Source of the DNA: SIG291 sp045543455
GTDB lineage: Bacteria; Bacillota; Clostridia; Lachnospirales; Lachnospiraceae
Assembly (NCBI GenBank): GCA_045543455.1
Contig: JAZQMK010000012.1
Span: forward strand, 1 to 22,728
DNA length: 22,728 bases
Direction of reading: 5' to 3'
Part shown: positions 7,785 to 14,741 of the stretch, piece after piece
How the letters are laid out: every line of letters begins with the position of its first letter
How positions within the stretch are numbered: the first letter of the stretch is position 1
Position numbers and translations under genes: made by a program
The notes under the pieces: generated by a model
Seen by the model: the letters and a program-made list of their open reading frames with translations, nothing else
Told to the model about the DNA's origin: nothing
Database searches by the model: none

Positions 7785-7790
7785 AATGTA

Positions 7791-7828
7791 AAAATGCTAC
7801 GATACCCAAGGGTTTATCGTAGCATTTT
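7791..7828. terminator. Bidirectional terminator between cheW-like gene and mocR-type gene
   Basis: A perfect 14-base inverted repeat, AAAATGCTACGATA (7791-7804) and TATCGTAGCATTTT (7815-7828), surrounds a ten-base loop. Poly-T stretches lie at both ends, so it can stop both converging genes. Confidence 0.88.
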
Positions 7829-7833
7829 GTTAT

Positions 7834-9231
7834 TTACCATAAGCTGTCAAATAATTTATTTACGGCTTTACTGATATCTTTATTAGGGATTCCGGAATAA
7901 TTGATAAGCAGGGTGCTTTGGGTGGCGTATTCTTTATTGTAAGAGTACTGGCTTAAACAAGAGATTTTAATACCATTTTCTTTGGCTTTAAGTATAAGTT
8001 CATCATCGCTAAGCTTAGTGTCGACCCAAAGGAGAAAATGTAATCCTGAATTTTCTTCTTTAATAAGTGTTTTGTTATAATTCTTTTGCTTTTTTATACA
8101 GGTTAAAATAGTGTCTCTTTGTATCTTATAGTAATTACGCATGCGGTTTATGTGTTTTTCAAAGTGTCCCTGTTCAATAAATTTATATAAAGCGTACTGC
8201 TCAAAATTAGAAACTGTACAAGAGTAAAAACCTAGTTTCTCCTTATAAATAGGTACTAAGGTCTTTGGAAGAACCATATAGCTGATTCTGATTGTTGAGC
8301 TTAGGCTTTTAGAAAATGTGTTAATATATATTACTTTTTGAGCTAAATCTATACTTTGTAATGCTGGAATTGGCTTTCCGACAAGACGAAATTCACTGTC
8401 ATATTCATCTTCTATTATATAGCGTTCTTCACTGCTTGCAGCCCAGGATAATAGTTCATAGCGTCGGCTTATAGGAGTTACTATACCAGTTGGAAAATGA
8501 TGTGATGGAGAAATGTGCAGTATATGAGCATCGGATTTTTTTAGCTCATCCATATTTATTCCGCTGTTATCTAGAGGAAGGTGTATACATTCAACATTGT
8601 TACTCTGATATATTCTGGTGATTTTACTATAGCCGGGATCTTCTACGGCATATTTTTTGTCGCGACCTAAAAGTTGAATGAGTATGCCGTATAGATATTC
8701 TGTTCCTGCACCTATTATTATTTGCTCCGGCTCCACTGACATACCACGAAATTCGTACAGATAGTCTGAGATTGCATTTTGTAAAAGAGGGATACCGGCA
8801 AAGGGTGATCTGACCATAAGCTCTTTTTCGTAATCTGACATTATTTGCCTTAGGATTTTTGTCCAGGTACTGAAAGGAAAGTTATCACTGTCTGTGGAAT
8901 GACTGGTAAAATCTGCAAAATATTCCTGTGTATCATTAGCTGTGAGTGAGGCGTTTGTAGCTACTTTAGATGTGAGTTTTTTTGTTGCTGATATATCATT
9001 TACATAAAACCCACTTTTAGGCACTGAATATATATAGCCTTCTGCAGATAGCTGATTGTAGGCGTTTTCTACAGTTATTGTACTAATGTTTAAATGTTTT
9101 GCTAAAGCTCTCTTTGATGGAAGTTTTTCTTTTGGGGAAAGTTTGTAGGATAAAATATCATTTTTAATTTGTTTGTATAAGTATTCGTAAAGGCTATCTT
9201 TACCTTTATCTTCAAATGAATATGTTAACAA
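7834..9231 (-). CDS. pdxR: MocR/PdxR-type transcriptional regulator (GntR winged helix plus aminotransferase-like domain)
   Basis: A protein of 465 residues with a GntR winged helix (about 1-75; LPSKRALAKHLNISTITVENAY and the GYIYSVPKSGFYV wing) fused to a fold-type I aminotransferase domain (about 100-465). The expected PLP-binding lysine is in TFSKSLS, near residue 308. PdxR-type members use PLP as a signal and activate B6 genes; this one is divergent from a pyridoxal kinase gene, which strongly supports that role. The start is TTG 9231, with GGAG eight bases upstream, matching the family N-terminus. MocR proteins often regulate their own divergent promoter; operator-like repeats are visible in the 114-base gap. 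GabR-like or taurine-type regulators have the same domains, so the ligand is inferred from context. Confidence 0.9.
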   Translation of the reverse strand: MLTYSFEDKGKDSLYEYLYKQIKNDILSYKLSPKEKLPSKRALAKHLNISTITVENAYNQLSAEGYIYSVPKSGFYVNDISATKKLTSKVATNASLTANDTQEYFADFTSHSTDSDNFPFSTWTKILRQIMSDYEKELMVRSPFAGIPLLQNAISDYLYEFRGMSVEPEQIIIGAGTEYLYGILIQLLGRDKKYAVEDPGYSKITRIYQSNNVECIHLPLDNSGINMDELKKSDAHILHISPSHHFPTGIVTPISRRYELLSWAASSEERYIIEDEYDSEFRLVGKPIPALQSIDLAQKVIYINTFSKSLSSTIRISYMVLPKTLVPIYKEKLGFYSCTVSNFEQYALYKFIEQGHFEKHINRMRNYYKIQRDTILTCIKKQKNYNKTLIKEENSGLHFLLWVDTKLSDDELILKAKENGIKISCLSQYSYNKEYATQSTLLINYSGIPNKDISKAVNKLFDSLW

Positions 9232-9247
9232 TGTAAAATCTCCAATC

Positions 9248-9305
9248 TGACCATATTTAAAAAGTTAAAATTGATTATTTTATTGTGGTCAATTTTAAGT
9301 ATAAT
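9248..9305. promoter_or_regulatory. Divergent pdxR / pyridoxal kinase control region
   Basis: A perfect 10-base inverted repeat TTAAAATTGA (9265-9274) / TCAATTTTAA (9289-9298) flanks a 14-base spacer. Two inverted GGTCA half-sites also occur: TGACCATA (9248-9255) and TGTGGTCA (9284-9291). TATAAT at 9300-9305 is the likely -10 for the kinase. On the minus strand TTGACC, 17 bases, then TTTAAC is a plausible promoter for the regulator. A GTGGTC core fits what I recall of PdxR sites. Confidence 0.55.
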
Positions 9306-9345
9306 CATAAATATAAAATTTGTAAAGAATGAAAAGAGGTATATT

Positions 9346-10176
9346 ATGAAAAGAATTGTAACAGTACAGGATATTTCGTGTGTAGGTAAGTGTTCACTTA
9401 CAGTAGCTTTGCCAATTATTTCAGCTATGGGGGTTGAAACAGCTATTGTTCCAACAGCAGTGTTATCCACACATACAATGTTTAAAAACTTCACATGTAA
9501 AGATTTGACAGAGGAGATTGTTCCAATAACAAAGCATTGGAAGAATGAAAATATAGGCTTTGACGCTATTTACACAGGATATTTAGGCTCAGAGGAGCAG
9601 ATTGATATTCTTACAAATATGTTTAAGGAATTTAAAACTAAGGATAATGTAATATTAGTTGACCCTGTTATGGCAGACCATGGCAAATTATATCCAGCCT
9701 TTGATGAAGCATTTGCTGCAAAGATGGCTAAGCTTTGTGGACATGCAGATATTATCGTTCCTAATATTACAGAAGCTTCATTTATGACTGGAATGGAATA
9801 TAAGGAAAAATATGATGAAGCCTACGTAAAGGAAATGCTTATAAAATTAAGTGAGCTTGGTGCTAAAATAAGTATACTCACAGGAGTAAGTTTTAAAGAG
9901 GGTACAACAGGTGTTATGGGCTATGATAAGGAAAAGGATGAATTTTATTATTATAGTAACAGATTATTAGATGCAAGCTATCACGGAACTGGTGATATAT
10001 TTGCAAGCACTATGGTTGGTGCATTGATGCGTGGTATGGACTGGAAATGCGCAATTAAGGTGGCTGCAGATTATACAGCAGAGTGCATAAAAATCACTAT
10101 GGAAGATGAAAATGGTTGCTGGTACGGAGTTAATTTCGAATTGGCAATACCATATTTGTTAGAACTTATTAAATAA
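9346..10176 (+). CDS. Pyridoxal/pyridoxamine kinase
   Basis: A PfkB/ribokinase-like protein of 276 residues, resembling PdxY/PdxK. It phosphorylates pyridoxal, pyridoxamine or pyridoxine with ATP to enter the PLP pool in the cytoplasm. Visible features are the N-terminal VQDISCVGKCSLTVALP, the family hallmark (TAVLSTHT follows), VDPVMADHGKLY (about 107-118), the PNITEA segment and the C-terminal anion-hole motif HGTGDIFAS with the catalytic Asp. ATG 9346 is preceded by AGAGG; an upstream extension to 9271 runs through the promoter and is rejected. It is divergent from the PdxR-type regulator, forming a B6 salvage module. I leave the symbol open because PdxK and PdxY share these motifs. Confidence 0.9.
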   Translation: MKRIVTVQDISCVGKCSLTVALPIISAMGVETAIVPTAVLSTHTMFKNFTCKDLTEEIVPITKHWKNENIGFDAIYTGYLGSEEQIDILTNMFKEFKTKDNVILVDPVMADHGKLYPAFDEAFAAKMAKLCGHADIIVPNITEASFMTGMEYKEKYDEAYVKEMLIKLSELGAKISILTGVSFKEGTTGVMGYDKEKDEFYYYSNRLLDASYHGTGDIFASTMVGALMRGMDWKCAIKVAADYTAECIKITMEDENGCWYGVNFELAIPYLLELIK

Positions 10177-10210
10177 AATGCTTGCATAAGCATTTGAAAT
10201 GTGTTAATAT
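10176..10210 (+). promoter_or_regulatory. Promoter of the ACT-hom-apgM unit, with a hairpin over its -35
   Basis: TTGCAT (10182-10187), a 17-base spacer and TAATAT (10205-10210). A perfect inverted repeat AAATGCTT (10176-10183) / AAGCATTT (10188-10195) with a GCAT centre covers the -35. It begins at the last base of the kinase stop codon, so it could be an operator or a weak terminator for the kinase. The tail after it is not T-rich. Confidence 0.55.
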
Positions 10211-10262
10211 TCTTTCTATGAAATACAAATGTATGCCGTAAGCAAACAATGAGGAAATTAAA

Positions 10263-10706
10263 ATGAATGATATGAATCAAAATTATGTAGTAAAACAAAG
10301 GGCTTTGCCTGAAGTTTTACAAAAGGTTGTAGAAGCTAATAAGCTTTTGGAAAGTAAAAAAGTATCTACCGTACAAGAGGCTACGGAAAGAGTTGGAATA
10401 AGCAGAAGTTCTTACTACAAATATAAAGATGATATTTTCTTGTTTAGAGATAATTCAAAGGGCAAGACGATAACATTTGTTGCTCAGGTTGAAGATGAAC
10501 CTGGACTTTTATCCGGATTGCTTAATAAGATAGCTGAATACAAGGCTAATATTTTGACTATTCATCAGACTATTCCTATTAACGGTATGGCTTCTTTAAC
10601 AATAAGTGTTGAGATGCTTCCGATGTCGGGAGATTCCGACAAAATGTTTGCAGACATAAGTGATTTGTGCGGCGTAAGCTATGTAAAGATTTTATCGAAA
10701 GAATAA
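10263..10706 (+). CDS. ACT domain-containing protein (PheB / UPF0735-like)
   Basis: A protein of 147 residues. The N-terminal part (about 10-60) looks like a small helix-turn-helix: STVQEATERVGISRSSYYKY. The C-terminal part (about 68-147) is an ACT domain (TFVAQVEDEPGLLSGLLNKIAEYKANI), a fold that usually binds amino acids. GAGG precedes the ATG. The gene lies just upstream of homoserine dehydrogenase. Proteins of this type are often labelled PheB or chorismate mutase-like, but I see no chorismate mutase domain. With an HTH-like part plus an ACT domain, a role as an amino-acid-sensing regulator of this operon is plausible but unproven. Confidence 0.85.
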   Translation: MNDMNQNYVVKQRALPEVLQKVVEANKLLESKKVSTVQEATERVGISRSSYYKYKDDIFLFRDNSKGKTITFVAQVEDEPGLLSGLLNKIAEYKANILTIHQTIPINGMASLTISVEMLPMSGDSDKMFADISDLCGVSYVKILSKE

Positions 10707-10726
10707 ACACGAAAGGCAGAAATGAT

Positions 10727-11944
10727 ATGAAAAAAATAGCAGTATTAGGTTATGGTACAGTAGGTTCAGGAGTTGTAGAAGTTATAGAGACTAACTATGA
10801 TTCTATCGCAAAGAAGGCGGGAGAGGCAATTGACGTTAAGTACGTACTTGATTTAAGAGATTTCCCAGGTCAGCCAATCCAGGAAAAGATTGTTCATGAC
10901 ATTAATATTATTTTAGAAGATAAAGAAATTGATATTGTAGTAGAGGTTATGGGTGGTGTTGAACCAGCTTGTACATTTGTAAAGAATGCTCTTTATGCAG
11001 GTAAGAGCGTTGTAACATCTAATAAGGAATTAGTTGCAAGACATGGTGCAGAACTTCTTGAAATTGCAAGAGAAAAGAATCTTAACTTCTTATTTGAAGC
11101 AAGTGTTGGTGGTGGTATTCCAATTATCAGACCACTTAATCAGTCGCTTACAGCTGATGAAATTACAGAAATTACAGGTATTTTAAATGGTACAACAAAC
11201 TTTATTTTAACTAAGATGGATAAAGAAGGCTCTAACTTTGACGAAGTATTAAAGGAAGCACAGGCTTTGGGTTATGCTGAAAGAAATCCAGCCGCTGACG
11301 TTGAAGGCTTTGATGCTTGTAGAAAGATTGCTATTTTATCTTCTCTTGCTTTTGGAAAAAATGTTAATTATGAAGATATTTATACAGAAGGAATTACAAA
11401 GATTTCAGATGTGGATTTTAAATATGCAAAGGAATTAGGATGTTCAATTAAGCTTTTAGCATCAAGTAAAAATGTTGATGGTAATTTATATGCAATGGTT
11501 TCACCGGTTATGATTTCGCCAGAACATCCATTATTTACAGTTAATGGTGTTATTAACGGTATCCATGTAAATGGAAATATGGTTGGCGATGTTATGTTTA
11601 TTGGTGCTGGTGCAGGTAAGTTACCTACAGCTAGTGCGGTTGTTTCTGATATTATTGATGCTGCTAAGCATACAGGCAGAAGCATTATGTCCTTCTGGAG
11701 TAAAGAAAAACTTGAAATCGCAGATAAGGCAAGCTCAAAGAAAGCATTTTTCGCAAGATTTGCAGGTAACCCAGAAGATAAGTTTGAAACAATCAAGGAA
11801 ATATTTGGAGATGTTAAGCTTGTAAAAGTTCAGGATGTTAAAAATGAATTCGCTATTATAACAGAGGTTATGAGCGAAGCAGAATTTGAAGAAGCTGCTA
11901 ACAAGGCAGGCGGAATGCTTACAAGAATCAGAATGGGTAAATAA
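10727..11944 (+). CDS. hom: Homoserine dehydrogenase
   Basis: A protein of 405 residues that reduces aspartate semialdehyde to homoserine with NAD(P)H, at the branch to threonine and methionine. The N-terminal Rossmann motif is GYGTVGSGV (8-16). The central catalytic region has NKELVARHG, SVGGGIPII, NGTTNFILTKM and the ADVEGFDACRK segment with the catalytic Asp/Lys. The C-terminal 70 residues form an ACT domain, a likely site of threonine feedback. ATG 10727 is chosen over an upstream frame at 10667 that overlaps the ACT gene; AAAGG lies upstream, with a somewhat long spacer of about ten bases. It is 20 bases after the ACT-domain gene and 12 before the ApgM-like gene. Confidence 0.96.
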   Translation: MKKIAVLGYGTVGSGVVEVIETNYDSIAKKAGEAIDVKYVLDLRDFPGQPIQEKIVHDINIILEDKEIDIVVEVMGGVEPACTFVKNALYAGKSVVTSNKELVARHGAELLEIAREKNLNFLFEASVGGGIPIIRPLNQSLTADEITEITGILNGTTNFILTKMDKEGSNFDEVLKEAQALGYAERNPAADVEGFDACRKIAILSSLAFGKNVNYEDIYTEGITKISDVDFKYAKELGCSIKLLASSKNVDGNLYAMVSPVMISPEHPLFTVNGVINGIHVNGNMVGDVMFIGAGAGKLPTASAVVSDIIDAAKHTGRSIMSFWSKEKLEIADKASSKKAFFARFAGNPEDKFETIKEIFGDVKLVKVQDVKNEFAIITEVMSEAEFEEAANKAGGMLTRIRMGK

Positions 11945-11956
11945 GAGGAATTGGAT

Positions 11957-13165
11957 ATGAAATATGTAATTATTTTAGGTGACGGTATGGCAGACGAGCC
12001 GATAGAAGCTCTTGGTGGAAAAACACCACTTGAATATGCTAATACTCCTACCTTAGACAAATATTCAAAGATGTCAGAAGTAGGTATGGTACATACAATA
12101 CCTGAGGGTATGTCTCCGGGTAGTGATACTGCTAATTTATCAGTACTTGGATATAATCCTAGAAAGTATTATACAGGTCGTTCGCCACTTGAAGCATTAA
12201 GTATAGGCGTAGATATGAAGGAAACTGATGTTGCCATGAGATGCAATATCGTTACAGTTTCTTATGATGATAAGCCATATGAAGAAAAGACTATTATAGA
12301 TCACAGCTCAAGTGAAATTTCTACAGAGGACGCAGCAGTTTTAATTGAAGCAGTAAGAAAAGAACTTGAAACTGATATTTATAAATATTATGTAGGTACA
12401 AGCTACAGACATTTGACAATATGGGATAAGGGTGAAGTTACACCACTTACACCACCTCATGATATTTTAGGAAGAGTAATTGGTGAATATCTTCCAAAGG
12501 ATGAGGCTTTAAAAGAAATGATGAAAAAGAGCTATGATATTTTAGCTAATCATCCAATAAATGTTGACAGAATGGCAAGGGGATTAAATCCTGCCAATTC
12601 AATATGGTTCTGGGGTGCCGGAACAAAGCCTATTCTTTCTTCTTTTGAAGAAAAGAATAATAAAAAGGGTGCTATGATATCAGCGGTTGACCTTTTAAAG
12701 GGTATTGCAGTAGGAGCATCAATGAAGGTTATTGAAGTAGAAGGTGCAGATGGAACTCTTCATACTAATTATGAAGGTAAGGCAGATGCAGCAGTAAATG
12801 CTCTTTTGAACGAGGGTTATGATTTTGCTTATGTACATGTTGAAGCACCAGATGAAATGGGACACCAGGGTAGTGTTGAAAGAAAAGTAAAGGCTATAGA
12901 ATATCTTGATGAAAGAGTGATTAAAAGAGTTATAGAAGCTCTAGAAGCATCAGGTGAAGCTTTTAGAATCTTAGTATTGCCTGACCATCCAACACCTATT
13001 CGAGTAAGAACTCATACAAATTCGCCAGTTCCTTATATGTTATATGACAGTACTGATAAAAAAGAGTTTTCATATGACTACAATGAGGCTTGTGGTATGG
13101 CTTCGGGAAATGATATTGAATTAGGACATACAATTATTGATTATTTATTTACAGGTAACAAATAA
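11957..13165 (+). CDS. ApgM-family phosphotransferase: cofactor-independent phosphoglycerate mutase-like, possible homoserine kinase
   Basis: A protein of 402 residues in the alkaline phosphatase superfamily, archaeal-type phosphoglycerate mutase branch. Metal-site motifs are visible: LGDGMADEP (7-15), GMSPGSDTANLSVLGYNP with the nucleophile Ser (about 54-71), HVEAPDEMGHQG (about 296-307) and LPDHPTPIRVRTHT (about 339-352). ATG 11957 is chosen because AGAGG lies eight bases upstream; TTG at 11951 is too close. It follows hom directly and I see no classical thrB (GHMP kinase). ApgM-like proteins next to hom have been proposed, and in a Bacteroides shown (from memory), to act as homoserine kinase. 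That is the more likely role here, by context. The stop overlaps the next start by one base. Confidence 0.88.
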   Translation: MKYVIILGDGMADEPIEALGGKTPLEYANTPTLDKYSKMSEVGMVHTIPEGMSPGSDTANLSVLGYNPRKYYTGRSPLEALSIGVDMKETDVAMRCNIVTVSYDDKPYEEKTIIDHSSSEISTEDAAVLIEAVRKELETDIYKYYVGTSYRHLTIWDKGEVTPLTPPHDILGRVIGEYLPKDEALKEMMKKSYDILANHPINVDRMARGLNPANSIWFWGAGTKPILSSFEEKNNKKGAMISAVDLLKGIAVGASMKVIEVEGADGTLHTNYEGKADAAVNALLNEGYDFAYVHVEAPDEMGHQGSVERKVKAIEYLDERVIKRVIEALEASGEAFRILVLPDHPTPIRVRTHTNSPVPYMLYDSTDKKEFSYDYNEACGMASGNDIELGHTIIDYLFTGNK

Positions 13166-13575
13166 TGAAATTAAGTTTTGAAAAGGGCTTGTATATATTT
13201 GGCTGGGTGTTAGCGTTTGCAGCATTGCTTTTTTTGGGTGCTTACAGCATTTGGAAATTTGATATATTTCGGTTCAGTACAGGCTGCATTATGTACGACA
13301 AATGGAATTTGTACTGTCCGGGCTGTGGAGGTACTAGAGCTGTAAAAAGTCTCTTAACCGGTCATATATTTAAAAGCATTTATTACAATCCTTTAGTAGT
13401 TTATGGTGGCGTTGTGTATGGGTGGTTTATGATTAGCCATACGCTTTCCATTATGACTAAAGGCAGGATTCACGGGATGAAATATGATGATAAATATGCT
13501 TATGCAGCTATTATAATTATGTTTTCGCATTTTGTTGTAAAAAATGTACTTATATTTATGGGGATAATTGTTTAA
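13165..13575 (+). CDS. DUF2752 family membrane protein
   Basis: A protein of 136 residues with about three membrane helices (roughly 8-27, 70-90 and 110-134). Between the first two is the DUF2752 hallmark CPGCGGTRA, followed by a basic amphipathic segment and YYNPL. Start and stop overlap the ApgM gene (TAATG), so it is translationally coupled and probably the last gene of this unit. The function of DUF2752 proteins is not known to me. The Cys-x-x-Cys pair could bind metal or be redox-active. Confidence 0.85.
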   Translation: MKLSFEKGLYIFGWVLAFAALLFLGAYSIWKFDIFRFSTGCIMYDKWNLYCPGCGGTRAVKSLLTGHIFKSIYYNPLVVYGGVVYGWFMISHTLSIMTKGRIHGMKYDDKYAYAAIIIMFSHFVVKNVLIFMGIIV

Positions 13576-13578
13576 ATA

Positions 13579-13609
13579 AAAAAGCTTTTGCGTAATGCAA
13601 AAGCTTTTT
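13579..13609. terminator. Bidirectional terminator between DUF2752 and DUF4190 genes
   Basis: A perfect 13-base stem, AAAAAGCTTTTGC (13579-13591) and GCAAAAGCTTTTT (13597-13609), with loop GTAAT. T-runs on both strands let it serve both converging genes. Confidence 0.9.
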
Positions 13610-13633
13610 GTGTGTTAAAATGTTATGTACTTA

Positions 13634-13945
13634 TTATACGCTGCCCATTTCATTCATAAGTGCGTCAAAATCCATTGTAGCAAATGAGAAAGCAACACCT
13701 GCAATATAACCTACGATTCCTGCACAGCCTAAAATCAAACCTGCGAGAGCCATTCCAGAGAAACGACCGTCTCTCTTTTTTGAAATGCAAGAGAATACAA
13801 TTGCTAAAATACCGCAAATTAAACCTATACAACAGCACCAACCGATAGCTAAAGCTACAATACCAAGAACTAAAGAAGCTATAGCCATACCTTTTCCGTC
13901 CTGGCCTGGTGTTTCATTATACATTTCTGGTTGTTGATAATCCAT
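13634..13945 (-). CDS. DUF4190-type small membrane protein
   Basis: A protein of 103 residues. A short polar N-terminus is followed by GKGMAIASLVLGIVAL, two hydrophobic hairpins and a basic loop SKKRDGR, the pattern of DUF4190 proteins. TM1 (about 19-46) contains a Cys cluster, WCCCIGLICG; TM2 lies at about 63-88. AGGAGG lies nine bases before ATG 13945, and a good promoter sits at 13985-14013, so it is a single-gene unit. It converges on the DUF2752 gene. The function is unknown; similar proteins are widespread small membrane proteins of Gram-positive bacteria. Confidence 0.85.
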   Translation of the reverse strand: MDYQQPEMYNETPGQDGKGMAIASLVLGIVALAIGWCCCIGLICGILAIVFSCISKKRDGRFSGMALAGLILGCAGIVGYIAGVAFSFATMDFDALMNEMGSV

Positions 13946-13984
13946 TGATTTTTACCTCCTAAGTAATAAAATTGTTTCAATGAC

Positions 13985-14013
13985 ATTGTAGCAAATTAAT
14001 GTTTGAAAATCAA
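13985..14013 (-). promoter_or_regulatory. Promoter of the DUF4190-type gene
   Basis: On the minus strand TTGATT (14008-14013), a 17-base spacer and TACAAT (13985-13990), with TG one base upstream of the -10. Confidence 0.75.
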
Positions 14014-14057
14014 GATGTTTATTATGAAAGTAACAAAATGTTGAAGTTTATATAAAT

Positions 14058-14076
14058 ATAGCTTCAAAAAAGCTAT
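14058..14076. repeat. Inverted repeat between two divergent promoters
   Basis: ATAGCTT (14058-14064) and AAGCTAT (14070-14076) are perfect complements around CAAAA. They lie between the divergent promoters of the DUF4190 gene and the next operon. Possible operator or upstream hairpin; no further evidence. Confidence 0.35.
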
Positions 14077-14100
14077 CTCTTAGTGGTTTTGTTCATTTTG

Positions 14101-14129
14101 TTGATTTAATTTCAATAATCTGCTATACT
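14101..14129 (+). promoter_or_regulatory. Promoter of the tex-tsa-ispD cluster
   Basis: TTGATT (14101-14106), a 17-base spacer and TATACT (14124-14129), with TG one base before the -10. It is the only clear promoter before this 8-kb co-directional cluster. Confidence 0.75.
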
Positions 14130-14164
14130 ATAATAAGCAAAAAATGTTTAAAATGGAGATAGCT

Positions 14165-14725
14165 ATGAAAAGTAAGATGGATTTTGTATTTTTGGGAATT
14201 GTATTGCAGGCTATAGATTTTACGCTAAACCTTCAATATTTTAAACTAAATATAACAAGTGCAGTGGCATTTGTTCTCATTATTGTAGGATTGAAACCCT
14301 ATATCGGAGAACAGAATAGAATATTTAGAAAATGCTTCAAATCAATGATAAGGATATTAGTTATATTTGCTATTTCAGTAGTGTCTGGATTTTTCAATTT
14401 TAAAGAATTTAATGCAAGTATAGCAATGCTGTTTTTTGCAGTTATATCCGTTTTATATATGTATTTCACATATTATTTTACAGAATGTGTTGTGTTACAG
14501 GCTAAGATGGTTGCGAAAGAAGATATAAGTAAACCGATGAAGTCTACATGGACATTGCTTGGAATAGGTATTGTAGGATATTATTTTGCAAACTCTATGG
14601 GGTTTGGCGCCATAGCGCTGATAGTACATGCTGCATATATATTAGCTGCACTTTATTATGTGATGACAATACGTAATTTGTGGTTTACACATATAGAAAA
14701 GAAGAAAGAAAAAGTGGAAGAATAA
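14165..14725 (+). CDS. Integral membrane protein, unknown function
   Basis: A protein of 186 residues from ATG 14165; GGAG lies six bases upstream, making it better than ATG 14144. It is strongly hydrophobic, with five or six membrane segments (about 6-22, 29-43, 60-79, 83-106, 128-145 and 148-168). The cytoplasmic tail is basic then acidic (KKKEKVEE). I recognise no family motif. It is the first gene of the long cluster and ends 16 bases before tex. No Cys motif, Walker motif or transporter signature is visible. Confidence 0.75.
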   Translation: MKSKMDFVFLGIVLQAIDFTLNLQYFKLNITSAVAFVLIIVGLKPYIGEQNRIFRKCFKSMIRILVIFAISVVSGFFNFKEFNASIAMLFFAVISVLYMYFTYYFTECVVLQAKMVAKEDISKPMKSTWTLLGIGIVGYYFANSMGFGAIALIVHAAYILAALYYVMTIRNLWFTHIEKKKEKVEE

Positions 14726-14741
14726 GAATGGAGATAGAAAA

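Noticed and set aside
9271..9345. N-terminal extension of the pyridoxal kinase
   Set aside because: It runs through the predicted -10 and operator region; ATG 9346 has its own ribosome site and begins the family motif.
11380..11796. Minus-strand frame of 138 codons inside hom
   Set aside because: Shadow of a strongly supported dehydrogenase gene; no ribosome site and no recognisable product.
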